56,872 bases of DNA from Pseudoalteromonas rubra (lineage in GTDB: Bacteria; Pseudomonadota; Gammaproteobacteria; Enterobacterales; Alteromonadaceae). Location: contig NZ_JXYA01000063.1 of NCBI RefSeq assembly GCF_000967655.1, forward strand, positions 1-56,872, in the 5' to 3' direction. Positions 41,526-50,632 of the stretch are shown here, piece by piece (position 1 is the first letter of the stretch; the number at the start of each line of letters is the position of its first letter). The translations under genes and the position numbers were made by a program. The notes under the pieces are model-generated. The model did not search any database and was not told where the DNA came from. It saw only the letters and a list, made by a program, of their open reading frames with translations.

Positions 41526-44213
41526 TTAAAACTCTTCCCACTCCTCAGAGTCGTCCGCAAAACGGTTAGCTTTGGTTTCCAAAGGTGCTCGCGTAGTGCG
41601 ACTTTCAGGCGCCGACAAACCCATGGCAGACGAGCGAGCCTGACCATTTGTCGCCTGAGGTTTATTCGCAATAGCCTGGCGGGCAACTGGCGCCTCTCCA
41701 ACTTTAAAGAAGTTGAGCATATTGCGCATATCATTTGCCTGTTCAGCCATTGACTCACCCGCAGCGGATGCTTGTTCCACCAGCGCTGCATTTTGCTGGG
41801 TCATTTCATCCATCTGAGTAACGGCTTTATTTACCTGTTCAATCCCGGAGCTTTGCTCGACCGAGGCATCCGCAATATCAGAGATCATATTGGTGACACG
41901 TCTGACGGATGCCACAATTTCCTTGAGTGTTTCACCTGACTCATTAACCAACAGCGTACCATCTTCAACTTTGCTAACACTGTCGCGGATCAAATCTTTG
42001 ATCTCTTTTGCCGCTCCCGCGGAGCGCTGAGCCAGGTTTCGTACTTCGCCTGCTACCACGGCAAAACCCCGCCCTTGTTCACCAGCCCGGGCTGCCTCTA
42101 CCGCGGCATTCAACGCCAGTAAATTGGTTTGGAAAGCAATTTCATCTATTACGCTGATGATATCGGCGATTTTTTTACTCGAATCGTTGATTGCAGACAT
42201 ACTTTCGACCGCACGATTAACCACCTCACCGCCGCGCGTTGCTTTTTCGCTGGTTTCTTCAGCCAGCTCATTGGCGACCTTGGCATTGTCTGCATTCTGA
42301 CGCACCGTGCTGGTCATTTGTTCCATACTCGACGCCGTTTCTTCCAACGAAGAGGCCTGTTCTTCAGTACGCTGGCTTAAGTCTGCGTTACCTTGCGATA
42401 TTTCCTCTGCACCACTGGCAACCAAAGTGGCTGACGCACTGATCCGCTCAAGCACATTGGTCAGTTTGTCGGCTGTGCTGTTCGCATCTTGTTTCAGCTT
42501 GTCGAACGCCCCCTGATAGTCGGCTTCAATGCGCTGTGTAAGATCGCCCCGGGCTAGCGCATCTAACATATTCCCAGTGTCGGTCACGGCACCATCGACG
42601 CTTTCAAGCAACCCATTGAGCCCCTGAGTGAGGCGTAAATAAAACCCTTGCTTATCGCCTTCCTCCAGTCGCGCTGACAAATTCCCCGCACGAGCCGACT
42701 CCACCACCGCATTCACTTCCTGCTCAATTGCGACTTCACCAGTTCTGTCTTCCCACTCAACCACAGTACCGGCGCGCTCGCCAGCATCCGTGATAATGGG
42801 ATTGGCAACCAGGCCAAAGGTACGCCCGCCAACTTTAATTTCGGTTTGATAAGGTTTAGACAGTGTCTCTAACAGGCGTCTCTGGTGCGCAGGGTTACGA
42901 TGAAATACATCAATGTTCTGCCCAACCAGTTGGTTACTGTCGAAATTAGGTAGGTCTTTGCGGATATCAGACTCGGCATTTCTCATCATCTCGAGTACCG
43001 CCTGATTCATATACACTATGGTATTGTTGGCGTCAGCAATCATGGTATTGGTTTGCACATTGTCGAGTGCACGGCGTACCCGCAGGTTTTCACCCGCAGC
43101 CTGCAACGCTTTTTGCTCGACAGCCAAGCGCTCCGTTTTGTCTTCCCACTCAACCACAGTGCCAATGCGCAGACCTTTTTGATCAAAGACCGGCGTGGCA
43201 ATCAAACCAAAATTAAATCCAGCAACCACAATATCGGTGCTATACACATCTGACAGCTTGTTCAGTAAACCGCGCTGATGCTGCGGATTCTCATGAAACA
43301 CATCGATATTAGTACCAATTAAAGAGTCAGCATCAAAGTGAGGTAATGCCGTACGAAGCTGGGCCTGATTACCTTTGAGCATGGCCAGTACCGACTCATT
43401 AACATAGACGATATTGAGGTGCTCGTCGGCCAACATCACATTCGCCTGACACACATCCAGGGCACGGGAAATTCGCGCATTTTTCTCAGCCAGGCTGCGG
43501 TGTTTTTCTTCAGCCGCAAGCCACTGCGTCTGATCTTTCCATTCAACCAGTGTCGCAATCCGATGCCCATCATCAAAGACGGGTGTGGCAATGAGATCAA
43601 ATGACAGCCCAGCAACCTGGATTCTGGTTTGATAAGTGTCGCGCAAATTGGCCAGAATATTACGCTGATGACTTGGATTTTTATGGAAGGAATCAATATT
43701 AGTGCCTATCAGACCGGCAACACTAAAACCTGGTAAATCCTGCTGTAATTGCTGCTCATTCACTTTGAGCATAGATTTTACGGAGTCATTCAAATAAACA
43801 ATATTCAGATCGGCGTCTGCCACCATAATATTGGCCTGACAACCTTGCAGTGCCAGCAGCAAGCTCTGTGTATAGTCGTTTTGCTCCTGCTCATCGTCTG
43901 AGGCTTTTAACGCTTTGAACAAGTCAGGAAAGTCACTTAGATCTATGCCCTGCAGCACATCCTGATCTGCCACCGAAACATGCGGCAACACGCGATACAC
44001 GCAACCCAACTGGTCACTAAACGCTGATAGCGCCATCCTCAGGTATCCTAAAGCCACGACAACCCCAAACAGAGGCAAGGCCACTGCCACCAGCTTCATG
44101 TTTTCAGAAGCTGTGCCCCCAAGCTGCAGTCCCAGTACGATGCTGACAACCAGTATCACACCGGCAATTATGATTTTATTGTTTAAACTACTTTGGATAC
44201 TCTGACTACTCAT
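41526..44213 (-). CDS. Aer2-like chemoreceptor with three tandem PAS domains and a CheR/CheB tether
   Basis: From ATG 44213 the product is 895 residues. Two membrane segments (about 13-32 and 42-62) precede three PAS domains (about 120-235, 250-368 and 380-500). Each PAS repeats the pattern IDxFHxNPxHQR (histidines 177, 307 and 438) and VEWxDxT (Trp 225, 356 and 487), the haem-ligand and oxygen-stabilising positions of Aer2. A di-HAMP unit (about 500-600) leads to a signalling tip with EIAFQTNLLALNAAVEAARA. The protein ends in EWEEF, a CheR/CheB-binding pentapeptide. Its start is one base after the cheW stop. Haem binding is inferred, not shown. Confidence 0.9.
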   Translation of the reverse strand: MSSQSIQSSLNNKIIIAGVILVVSIVLGLQLGGTASENMKLVAVALPLFGVVVALGYLRMALSAFSDQLGCVYRVLPHVSVADQDVLQGIDLSDFPDLFKALKASDDEQEQNDYTQSLLLALQGCQANIMVADADLNIVYLNDSVKSMLKVNEQQLQQDLPGFSVAGLIGTNIDSFHKNPSHQRNILANLRDTYQTRIQVAGLSFDLIATPVFDDGHRIATLVEWKDQTQWLAAEEKHRSLAEKNARISRALDVCQANVMLADEHLNIVYVNESVLAMLKGNQAQLRTALPHFDADSLIGTNIDVFHENPQHQRGLLNKLSDVYSTDIVVAGFNFGLIATPVFDQKGLRIGTVVEWEDKTERLAVEQKALQAAGENLRVRRALDNVQTNTMIADANNTIVYMNQAVLEMMRNAESDIRKDLPNFDSNQLVGQNIDVFHRNPAHQRRLLETLSKPYQTEIKVGGRTFGLVANPIITDAGERAGTVVEWEDRTGEVAIEQEVNAVVESARAGNLSARLEEGDKQGFYLRLTQGLNGLLESVDGAVTDTGNMLDALARGDLTQRIEADYQGAFDKLKQDANSTADKLTNVLERISASATLVASGAEEISQGNADLSQRTEEQASSLEETASSMEQMTSTVRQNADNAKVANELAEETSEKATRGGEVVNRAVESMSAINDSSKKIADIISVIDEIAFQTNLLALNAAVEAARAGEQGRGFAVVAGEVRNLAQRSAGAAKEIKDLIRDSVSKVEDGTLLVNESGETLKEIVASVRRVTNMISDIADASVEQSSGIEQVNKAVTQMDEMTQQNAALVEQASAAGESMAEQANDMRNMLNFFKVGEAPVARQAIANKPQATNGQARSSAMGLSAPESRTTRAPLETKANRFADDSEEWEEF

Positions 44214-44214
44214 T

Positions 44215-44730
44215 TCAGCCCCCGTTACTCTTAACACAACTTTTGTCGTGTAAATCGAGCACTTTCTTCAAATTTAATAACACCACCATTTTTTCCCCTA
44301 CATTGACCAGACCATGAACAAACTGTGCATTTTCTGAGTCCTGAAAGTCGGGCACATCCTTCGCGGTCTCTTCTGAGATGCTATACACATCGGACACCGC
44401 ATCTACGACAATGCCCATCAGTTTTTTCTGCTCTTTGAGGGTTACCGACACCACTATCACCACAGTGAGCGGGCCATAGTCGATGTGAGTAATACCAAAT
44501 CTCTGCCGCAGGTCGATAATGGGTACTATCGTCCCGCGTAGATTCATCGCACCTTTAACAAATGATGGGGAATTGGGGATCACAGTTACAGGCTCCCAGC
44601 CTCGAATTTCCTGAACCGTTAAAATATCAATCCCGTACTCTTCTTCATCCATCATAAACGTCAGAAACTGCTTCTCGTCTGCATTGACATCCAGCACCAG
44701 TTGCTGATTCAAGTTCATGCGCTCTGTCAT
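44215..44730 (-). CDS. cheW: chemotaxis coupling protein CheW
   Basis: Links receptors to CheA. The 171 residues show the CheW SH3-like pattern, with EYGIDILTVQEI near 32-43, NLRGTIVPIIDLRQRF near 68-83, and the VDAVSDVYSI region. It overlaps the cheA stop in ATGA. Confidence 0.95.
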   Translation of the reverse strand: MTERMNLNQQLVLDVNADEKQFLTFMMDEEEYGIDILTVQEIRGWEPVTVIPNSPSFVKGAMNLRGTIVPIIDLRQRFGITHIDYGPLTVVIVVSVTLKEQKKLMGIVVDAVSDVYSISEETAKDVPDFQDSENAQFVHGLVNVGEKMVVLLNLKKVLDLHDKSCVKSNGG

Positions 44731-46850
44731 GCCGGGATACCCTCATCCGTCTTCAGGTCAACGAGCAGCTCAGACGAGCCAGGCCGCCTTAAACCACTCA
44801 GTTTTATCAGGCCGCTGATGTCAATGATCAAAGACACCGTGCCATCTCCTAAAATGGTTGCCCCTGAAATGCCATCAACACGTTGATAGTTGGCTTCCAG
44901 GCTTTTTATCACAACCTGCTGTTGTGCCAGTAAATCATCCACCAGGATACCCACTTTGTAATTGTCGTTTTCAACCACCACCAGCAAGGTCTTGTCCAGT
45001 TCTTCGCGCGCACCTTTGTGGTTAAAAATGTCATACAAACGAAGGATAGGAATGTACTCATCACGCAAACGTAGCACCTGTAAGCCCTTACCAACGTTAC
45101 TGACTTTGGTAATATCAATTTGCAGCGATTCAACAATCGAGATCAGTGGAATGATATAAGTATGTTCAGCAACCTGTACCAGTTGCCCATCCAAAATAGC
45201 TAACGTCAGTGGCAAGCGAATGGTAAAAGTTGACCCAACGCCAGCTTCAGAACTCACTTCCACTGAGCCGTTCAAGGCCTGAATGTTTTTACGCACCACA
45301 TCCATGCCGACACCGCGGCCGGATATTTCACTGACATTGTCTGCGGTTGAAAAGCCGGGCATAAAAATCAGTTCATTGATCTCGTCAACAGAGAGTTCAT
45401 CCTGCGCCTGAATGAGCCCATTCTGAATGGCTTTTTTGCGAATTTTATCGGTATCCAGTCCTTTGCCATCGTCCATAATCTCAATCACAATATTGCCGCC
45501 CTGGTGAAATGCATTCAGCGTGACTGTTCCAACCGGATCCTTACCCTGGGCAATGCGCTGCTCGGGTGTCTCCAGGCCATGATCCAGCGAGTTGCGTACC
45601 AGGTGCACCATAGGATCAGAGAGCTTTTCCATGACGGTTTTATCCAGCTCGGTTTGTTCACCAATCAACTTAAGCTCTACCTGCTTATTTAATTTTTGTG
45701 AAATGTCGCGCACGAGTCGTGGAAAGCGGCTGAAAACAAAGCTGATCGGCAGCATACGAATACGCATCACGTTTTCCTGCAGATCGCGGGTATTATGCGC
45801 CAGTTGCGCAAGACCCTCTTGCAGCGCCGCGATACTGGACTCGGTAATTTCCTGCTCACCTATCTGACTGAGCATAGCCTGTGTAATAACCAGCTCTCCT
45901 ACCATATTGATGAGTGAATCCACCTTATCTATGCCAACCCGAATGGAAGTGGTGCTGGGATCTGCATTTTTACGCGCATCTTTACCCGCCGATGGCTCCT
46001 TTTTAACTTCGTGCAGCGGTTTTTGAGGGACATTTATCTCTAGTGGTAGTTCGGGCTCAGCCTGCTCGTCAGGCAGCATATCGACTTGTGCTGTGGGTTC
46101 AGCAGGCGCATCGAATAGACCGCCGCATTGCACTATGGTGATTTCGGCATCATCTTCTACCCATTCGAAGATCTCACGAATTGCCGCCTCGCCACGTGTG
46201 GTGGTCAGGAAAAACCGCCAATAAAGGTAGCAATCATCGGGTGTCAGCTGTTTGAACTTAGGCAACTCATCGTGCAGAGCTTGGGTTTCCAGCTCTCCGA
46301 GTTCAGACAACTCAGCAATCATGTACAAGGGCTCATTGCCCGTTTTAAACAGGTAGGGCAAAGGCTTGAAATCGATCTGAAAGGTGATAGGAAGGTGTGC
46401 CTGCTCTTCGGATGTATCGTCGCTTGTACTGGTAGCCTGCCCTTGCTCGTCAGTGCGACTGTCACCATTAAGAATGGCTTCAAAGCGTTGTTTTAATTCG
46501 TTTGCTTCTTGTTGCTCGGGCTCCTGTTGCGCCTGCAAAGCCGTCAGCATCGCCCGCAAACAATCAACGGCCTTGAGCAACAGATTGACATGCTCCGCAG
46601 TAAGCTGTCGTTGCCCGTTGCGAATTTGGTCTAACAAAGTTTCAAGCACATGAGTAAAGTCAGAAACTGCTGTAAAGCCAAAGGTACCACTTCCACCTTT
46701 TATCGAATGTGCAGCACGAAAAATGGTATTGATGGTCTCCTGATCTTCTTTACCTGGTTCAAGGTTCAGTAACTCAGACTCCATCGCATCGAGCCCTTCG
46801 AAGCTTTCTTCAAAAAACACATCGAAAAACTGACTTAAGTCGATACTCAT
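44727..46850 (-). CDS. cheA: chemotaxis histidine kinase CheA
   Basis: A 707-residue kinase. The P1 phosphotransfer domain has His48 in AAHSIKGGSGTFGF. An unusual beta-rich segment (about 155-245) stands where P2 would be. Dimerisation, an ATPase domain with HLVRNSLDHGLE and DDGKGLD, and a C-terminal CheW-like domain follow. A Glu- and Pro-rich linker connects to the core near 250-300. GAGGTG precedes the start. Confidence 0.95.
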   Translation of the reverse strand: MSIDLSQFFDVFFEESFEGLDAMESELLNLEPGKEDQETINTIFRAAHSIKGGSGTFGFTAVSDFTHVLETLLDQIRNGQRQLTAEHVNLLLKAVDCLRAMLTALQAQQEPEQQEANELKQRFEAILNGDSRTDEQGQATSTSDDTSEEQAHLPITFQIDFKPLPYLFKTGNEPLYMIAELSELGELETQALHDELPKFKQLTPDDCYLYWRFFLTTTRGEAAIREIFEWVEDDAEITIVQCGGLFDAPAEPTAQVDMLPDEQAEPELPLEINVPQKPLHEVKKEPSAGKDARKNADPSTTSIRVGIDKVDSLINMVGELVITQAMLSQIGEQEITESSIAALQEGLAQLAHNTRDLQENVMRIRMLPISFVFSRFPRLVRDISQKLNKQVELKLIGEQTELDKTVMEKLSDPMVHLVRNSLDHGLETPEQRIAQGKDPVGTVTLNAFHQGGNIVIEIMDDGKGLDTDKIRKKAIQNGLIQAQDELSVDEINELIFMPGFSTADNVSEISGRGVGMDVVRKNIQALNGSVEVSSEAGVGSTFTIRLPLTLAILDGQLVQVAEHTYIIPLISIVESLQIDITKVSNVGKGLQVLRLRDEYIPILRLYDIFNHKGAREELDKTLLVVVENDNYKVGILVDDLLAQQQVVIKSLEANYQRVDGISGATILGDGTVSLIIDISGLIKLSGLRRPGSSELLVDLKTDEGIPA

Positions 46851-46868
46851 GGCAGCACCTCGTGAGGA

Positions 46869-47231
46869 TTAACGAATGACTTTTTTCAGTACAGCCAGCA
46901 ATTGTTCAGGGTTAAATGGTTTCACAATCCAGCCCGTAGCGCCTGCCGCTTTACCTTCGCTTTTCTTATCCAGGCCCGACTCGGTGGTGAGCATCAGCAA
47001 CGGAGTAAACTTGTAATCAGGTAAGTTTCTCAGCTCCCGAATTAGGGTAATGCCATCCATAACGGGCATATTCACATCCGAGATCACAGCATCAAACCCT
47101 TGTTGTTTAGCCAGATTGAGCGCTTCACTGCCATCCTTTGCCTCGACCACGTCAAAGCCCGCTTTTTTTAAAGTAAAGCCAACCATCTGACGCATTGAAG
47201 CAGAATCATCCACAGCTAAAATCTTTTTCAT
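46869..47231 (-). CDS. cheY: chemotaxis response regulator CheY
   Basis: A single receiver domain of 120 residues: acidic pair Asp8-Asp9, phospho-acceptor Asp52 in ISDVNMPVMDG, the switch Thr in MLTTES, and Lys in WIVKPF. GAGGTC precedes the ATG. Being encoded with a non-flagellar-looking cluster, it may not act on the motor. Confidence 0.94.
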   Translation of the reverse strand: MKKILAVDDSASMRQMVGFTLKKAGFDVVEAKDGSEALNLAKQQGFDAVISDVNMPVMDGITLIRELRNLPDYKFTPLLMLTTESGLDKKSEGKAAGATGWIVKPFNPEQLLAVLKKVIR

Positions 47232-47240
47232 AATGACCTC

Positions 47241-47513
47241 TTAATTCGTACTACTGATAGATAAAAGTTCGGTTAACCCTAGTTTCTCAACAGATGAAGA
47301 CAACGCGGCACTTTCGCCTACCCAGGAAATGTGCTGTCCAATATCCAGCAAATATTTTTGCAACGCACACAGCAGTTGGATTGAAGCGGTGTCTGCACGC
47401 ACAATCTCACTGATGTCTAAAGAAATAGCATGGCCTGCATCAAGCTCAAGCACCAGCTGCTGATGCAATTCTTCAACCTGGTTTATGACCAGCTCCGGGG
47501 GAAGTTTAATCAT
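47241..47513 (-). CDS. STAS-domain protein of the chemosensory operon
   Basis: A 90-residue single STAS domain, the fold of anti-sigma-factor antagonists and lipid-asymmetry protein MlaB. The phosphorylatable serine position lies in VRADTASIQLL. First gene of the chemosensory operon, ten bases before cheY. Two copies of GCAAGG occur within the 30 bases ahead of the ATG. Its role beside CheA is unknown; it could gate a partner or tune CheY. Confidence 0.85.
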   Translation of the reverse strand: MIKLPPELVINQVEELHQQLVLELDAGHAISLDISEIVRADTASIQLLCALQKYLLDIGQHISWVGESAALSSSVEKLGLTELLSISSTN

Positions 47514-47637
47514 GTGCCTTGCACATTCCTTGCAAATCTTATTGATATGAATAGATTAGACCGTGACCGTGAAATTGCCATATTTATAACTTAAAAGAAA
47601 TAATTAATTATTAAATTCAGTCACTTTACGCAGCCTA

Positions 47638-48240
47638 CTACTGACCTGGGACTATCACCTTAAAGTCTTCAATTAGCTGAGACTCATTAATAACGGGCAC
47701 CTCCCCGGCCTTGAACTCGGGCTTGAATATGGCCGCCAATTGCGCTTGCGGGTTAACTAATGCAATCGATGCACTATGGTCGACATAATACTCTGGTTGA
47801 TCGCTGTTATTAATGGCATAGATCAAGCCAATGTCCCGAACAAATGGGAACAAGACGTTATGAGGCGCTGATGCTGCGACAAAATCAGGATTAAAGTAAT
47901 CAATATATTGTTTTCGTTTTTCTTGCGTATCGCGCTGTGGGTCTACCGCGACAAACCAGACGCTGACATTTTGGTAAGGCTTTAACTGCTCGGCAATATT
48001 GGTGAGTTTGGCCAAAGTCATTGGACAGATATCAGGGCAGTGTGTGTAACCGAGAAACAACAAACTCCATTGCCCTTTTAATTGCTCGGTTGTAACCGGC
48101 GCGCCATGTTGATCTTCCAGCGTAAAGGGCTTAAGCGTCCTTGGCTGTTCATAATGTACGGCAAACTCCGACACTTTGGGGGCAGGCTGGCACCCAAGGA
48201 GCAGTGCAGTCGTACATAAGAGAACAAAAAATTTTTTCAT
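47638..48240 (-). CDS. SCO1/SenC-family copper chaperone
   Basis: Delivers copper to the CuA centre of cytochrome oxidase. The 200 residues begin with a lipoprotein signal (LLLGC, Cys17 or so), then a thioredoxin fold with the copper-binding CPDIC (CxxxC) and a distal His in VDHSASIAL. It overlaps cyoE by four bases and closes the cox locus. Confidence 0.94.
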   Translation of the reverse strand: MKKFFVLLCTTALLLGCQPAPKVSEFAVHYEQPRTLKPFTLEDQHGAPVTTEQLKGQWSLLFLGYTHCPDICPMTLAKLTNIAEQLKPYQNVSVWFVAVDPQRDTQEKRKQYIDYFNPDFVAASAPHNVLFPFVRDIGLIYAINNSDQPEYYVDHSASIALVNPQAQLAAIFKPEFKAGEVPVINESQLIEDFKVIVPGQ

Positions 48241-49142
48241 ATCAGAGCTCTGTCAACGAATAGTGAGACAAAGAGTAACAGCAAATACCAGATAGAAAAA
48301 CGAAAAACCCCCATCGCCTGTTGACCTGTATGATGAATATACAAACGTACAACCAAAAAGATAAACAATCCATTGAGTACACTGGCCGTGGCCAAATACA
48401 CATACCCCACCATACCTATCAGATAAGGAAGCACGCAGGTCACTGACAACAACAGTGTATATACGACGATACACAATTTAGTGAACTGGATCCCGTGAGT
48501 CACAGGCAACATAGGTGTGCCAGCTCTGGCATAATCAGCTTCGCGCGCTATCGCCAGCGCCCAAAAATGCGGAGGCGTCCAGGCAAAAATGATCATCACC
48601 AATAACCAGGGCTCGGCCGCCATGCTGCCCGTTTCGCTTACCCAGCCCAGTAATGGGGGTAAGGCACCTGCCAGTCCACCAATCACGATATTTTGCGGCG
48701 TCATATGTTTGAGGAACATAGTGTAAACAACCGCATATCCGAGCAAGGCCAATAGGGTTAACACGGTGCATAACCAATTACTGAACACCAACAAGCCTGT
48801 GGTTCCGATAATAGCCAGACAAGCGGCAAACAACAGCGCCTTTGATACACAGAGTTGTTGCCTCGCCAGGGGGCGATGGCGCGTTCGTGCCATCTTACTG
48901 TCTCTGTTTCGATCAACGACATGATTAACCGCCGCAGCCGCCGCAGAGATAAGACCAATTGACAGCAAACTCATTAGTTGTTGTACCAGAGTGCGCCCTG
49001 TATCCGGTGCAAGCGCAAGGCCTACCCAGGCAGTAAGCACCAGCATCATGACCACCTTAGCTTTGGTGATCGCCAGGTAGGGCTTGATACCTGCGTAGAA
49101 ATCGGGCAGTGCTGATCCGAGTTGATGTACGCTCATAGCCAT
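48237..49142 (-). CDS. cyoE: protohaem IX farnesyltransferase (haem O synthase)
   Basis: Adds the farnesyl tail to haem B, the first step to haem A. The 301 residues have about nine membrane helices. The prenyltransferase Asp motif is in NHVVDRNRDSKMARTRHRPL, and a second in the EADYARAGTPMLPV loop. GGAGTAAGTT precedes the ATG. With ctaA beside it, the oxidase is of haem a type. Confidence 0.94.
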   Translation of the reverse strand: MAMSVHQLGSALPDFYAGIKPYLAITKAKVVMMLVLTAWVGLALAPDTGRTLVQQLMSLLSIGLISAAAAAVNHVVDRNRDSKMARTRHRPLARQQLCVSKALLFAACLAIIGTTGLLVFSNWLCTVLTLLALLGYAVVYTMFLKHMTPQNIVIGGLAGALPPLLGWVSETGSMAAEPWLLVMIIFAWTPPHFWALAIAREADYARAGTPMLPVTHGIQFTKLCIVVYTLLLSVTCVLPYLIGMVGYVYLATASVLNGLFIFLVVRLYIHHTGQQAMGVFRFSIWYLLLLFVSLFVDRALI

Positions 49143-49145
49143 AAC

Positions 49146-50138
49146 TTACTCCTTAGATTGATAAAACAGCAGATAACACACCCGAACCATGCTCAGCAGT
49201 AAAAGCGCCGCCATCACATTGTGAAATAGCGTCAGCAACAGCGGGAACTGCCAATGTACAATCGCCCCGCCCAATAGCACCTGGCACAATACAAGGATAG
49301 CCGGCAACATAATGACAGCTCGCACACGCTTGTCGGGAATAGCCCGGTACAAACGCCAACTTAACAGCAAGATGGCACACAACGTCACCATAGCCCAGAT
49401 CCGATGAACCAGGTGTATGGAAAGCCGGGTTTCAAACGGCAGTACACCGAACTCATAACTGGCGGAAGAATGTGGCAACTGAAACAGACTACTCAGTGAG
49501 AACAGCTCGCCATTTTCACATAACGGCAAACCACGACAATGAGGCGCAGCATAGTTAGCAGCAAGCCATCCGCCCAGCGCAATTTGCAGTATCAGTATCA
49601 ACAACACAGCCAGAGTCAAAAACCTCAAACCGGCAACATGAGCAATGGGGACAGCAGCTGGCTGACGAGCTTTGAGCCATAATAACGTCAACAGGCTAAG
49701 TATGGTAAACCCACCCAGCAGATGCCCCATTACCACCAAAGGCTGTAAGTTCATCGTCACGGTCCACATACCCAGCATTGCCTGAAATATGATTAATACG
49801 ACCAGTAACCCCGACAACCCTTTTATATTTTTGTTGGCGCTGGAGTAGCGCAGTGCCATAAAAAAAATCGCTGCGACTATCAAGCCTAAACTGCCAGCAA
49901 AATACCTGTGTATCATTTCGATCCACGCTTTTTTTTGGTGTACTTCTGCACCGGGAAACTTCTGCTGCGCCGACATTAATTCATGAGATTCGTTAGGCAC
50001 CGTCAAAAAGCCATAACAACCCGGCCAGTCCGGGCAGCCAAGACCGGCATTACTCAACCGGGTATAGGCCCCCAATGTGACCACCAGAGCTGCCAGCAAG
50101 GCTGACATAAATACTAATCTTCTAAACCCTTGCGTCAT
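49146..50138 (-). CDS. ctaA: haem A synthase CtaA/Cox15
   Basis: Oxidises the haem O methyl group to formyl, giving haem A. A membrane protein of 330 residues with about eight helices. Haem-ligand histidines are in EMIHRYFAGSLGL, MGHLLGGF, SIHLVHRIWAM and LFHNVMAAL, and CysPairs (CPDWPGC and CRGLPLC) lie on the outer face. Coupled to the upstream gene by ATGA. Confidence 0.94.
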   Translation of the reverse strand: MTQGFRRLVFMSALLAALVVTLGAYTRLSNAGLGCPDWPGCYGFLTVPNESHELMSAQQKFPGAEVHQKKAWIEMIHRYFAGSLGLIVAAIFFMALRYSSANKNIKGLSGLLVVLIIFQAMLGMWTVTMNLQPLVVMGHLLGGFTILSLLTLLWLKARQPAAVPIAHVAGLRFLTLAVLLILILQIALGGWLAANYAAPHCRGLPLCENGELFSLSSLFQLPHSSASYEFGVLPFETRLSIHLVHRIWAMVTLCAILLLSWRLYRAIPDKRVRAVIMLPAILVLCQVLLGGAIVHWQFPLLLTLFHNVMAALLLLSMVRVCYLLFYQSKE

Positions 50139-50632
50139 TGCTTACCTCCCGCACTGCTTCGCTCGTAAGACAGTAGCTTTTTTAAATCCTTCAGCAGGCC
50201 TTTCATCAGCACCCTGTTTGCGGTTTGGTCTGGCTGCGGTAAATACTCCAGTACCACCAGACCGTGCTTGTCGACCAGATAAAAAGCCCCCGGCGATAAA
50301 CTTGCAACCTCTGGCAGTACGCTCGCCTCTTCGCTTTGTCCCTCACCCAACAAAAGCAAGCCCACTTGCTGACGATGCTTACCCAGTGCAACAGTAAGTT
50401 GCTCCATCAAAGCAATCTGGCTCTGACATAACTGAGCACAACTAGCTGGCTGATTCAAAGCAATAAACCAGGCTTTGTGGCTTTGTTCTGGCACATCCAG
50501 GATGACCTCCTGACTCAGAAAGTTACCTTGATTAGTCGTGCTATCCGGTTGCCAACCCGACCAGAGCACCACCCATGCAGCGATCAGAGGTAACATACAA
50601 CAGGCTAAAAATAATCCGGCTACCTTATTCAT
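50135..50632 (-). CDS. small SCO-like membrane-anchored protein of the cox locus
   Basis: A 165-residue protein with one N-terminal membrane anchor (about 5-26) and a thioredoxin-like periplasmic domain. SCAQLCQSQIALM (about 73) keeps the CxxxC spacing of SCO copper chaperones, while the rest of the SCO signature, including an obvious distal His, is weak. ATG at 50632 is chosen because AAGGAA lies six bases upstream; 50635 is equally possible. It overlaps surf1 and ctaA. A hypothetical protein sits at the same place in Pseudomonas cox loci. Function inferred only from context. Confidence 0.75.
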   Translation of the reverse strand: MNKVAGLFLACCMLPLIAAWVVLWSGWQPDSTTNQGNFLSQEVILDVPEQSHKAWFIALNQPASCAQLCQSQIALMEQLTVALGKHRQQVGLLLLGEGQSEEASVLPEVASLSPGAFYLVDKHGLVVLEYLPQPDQTANRVLMKGLLKDLKKLLSYERSSAGGKQ

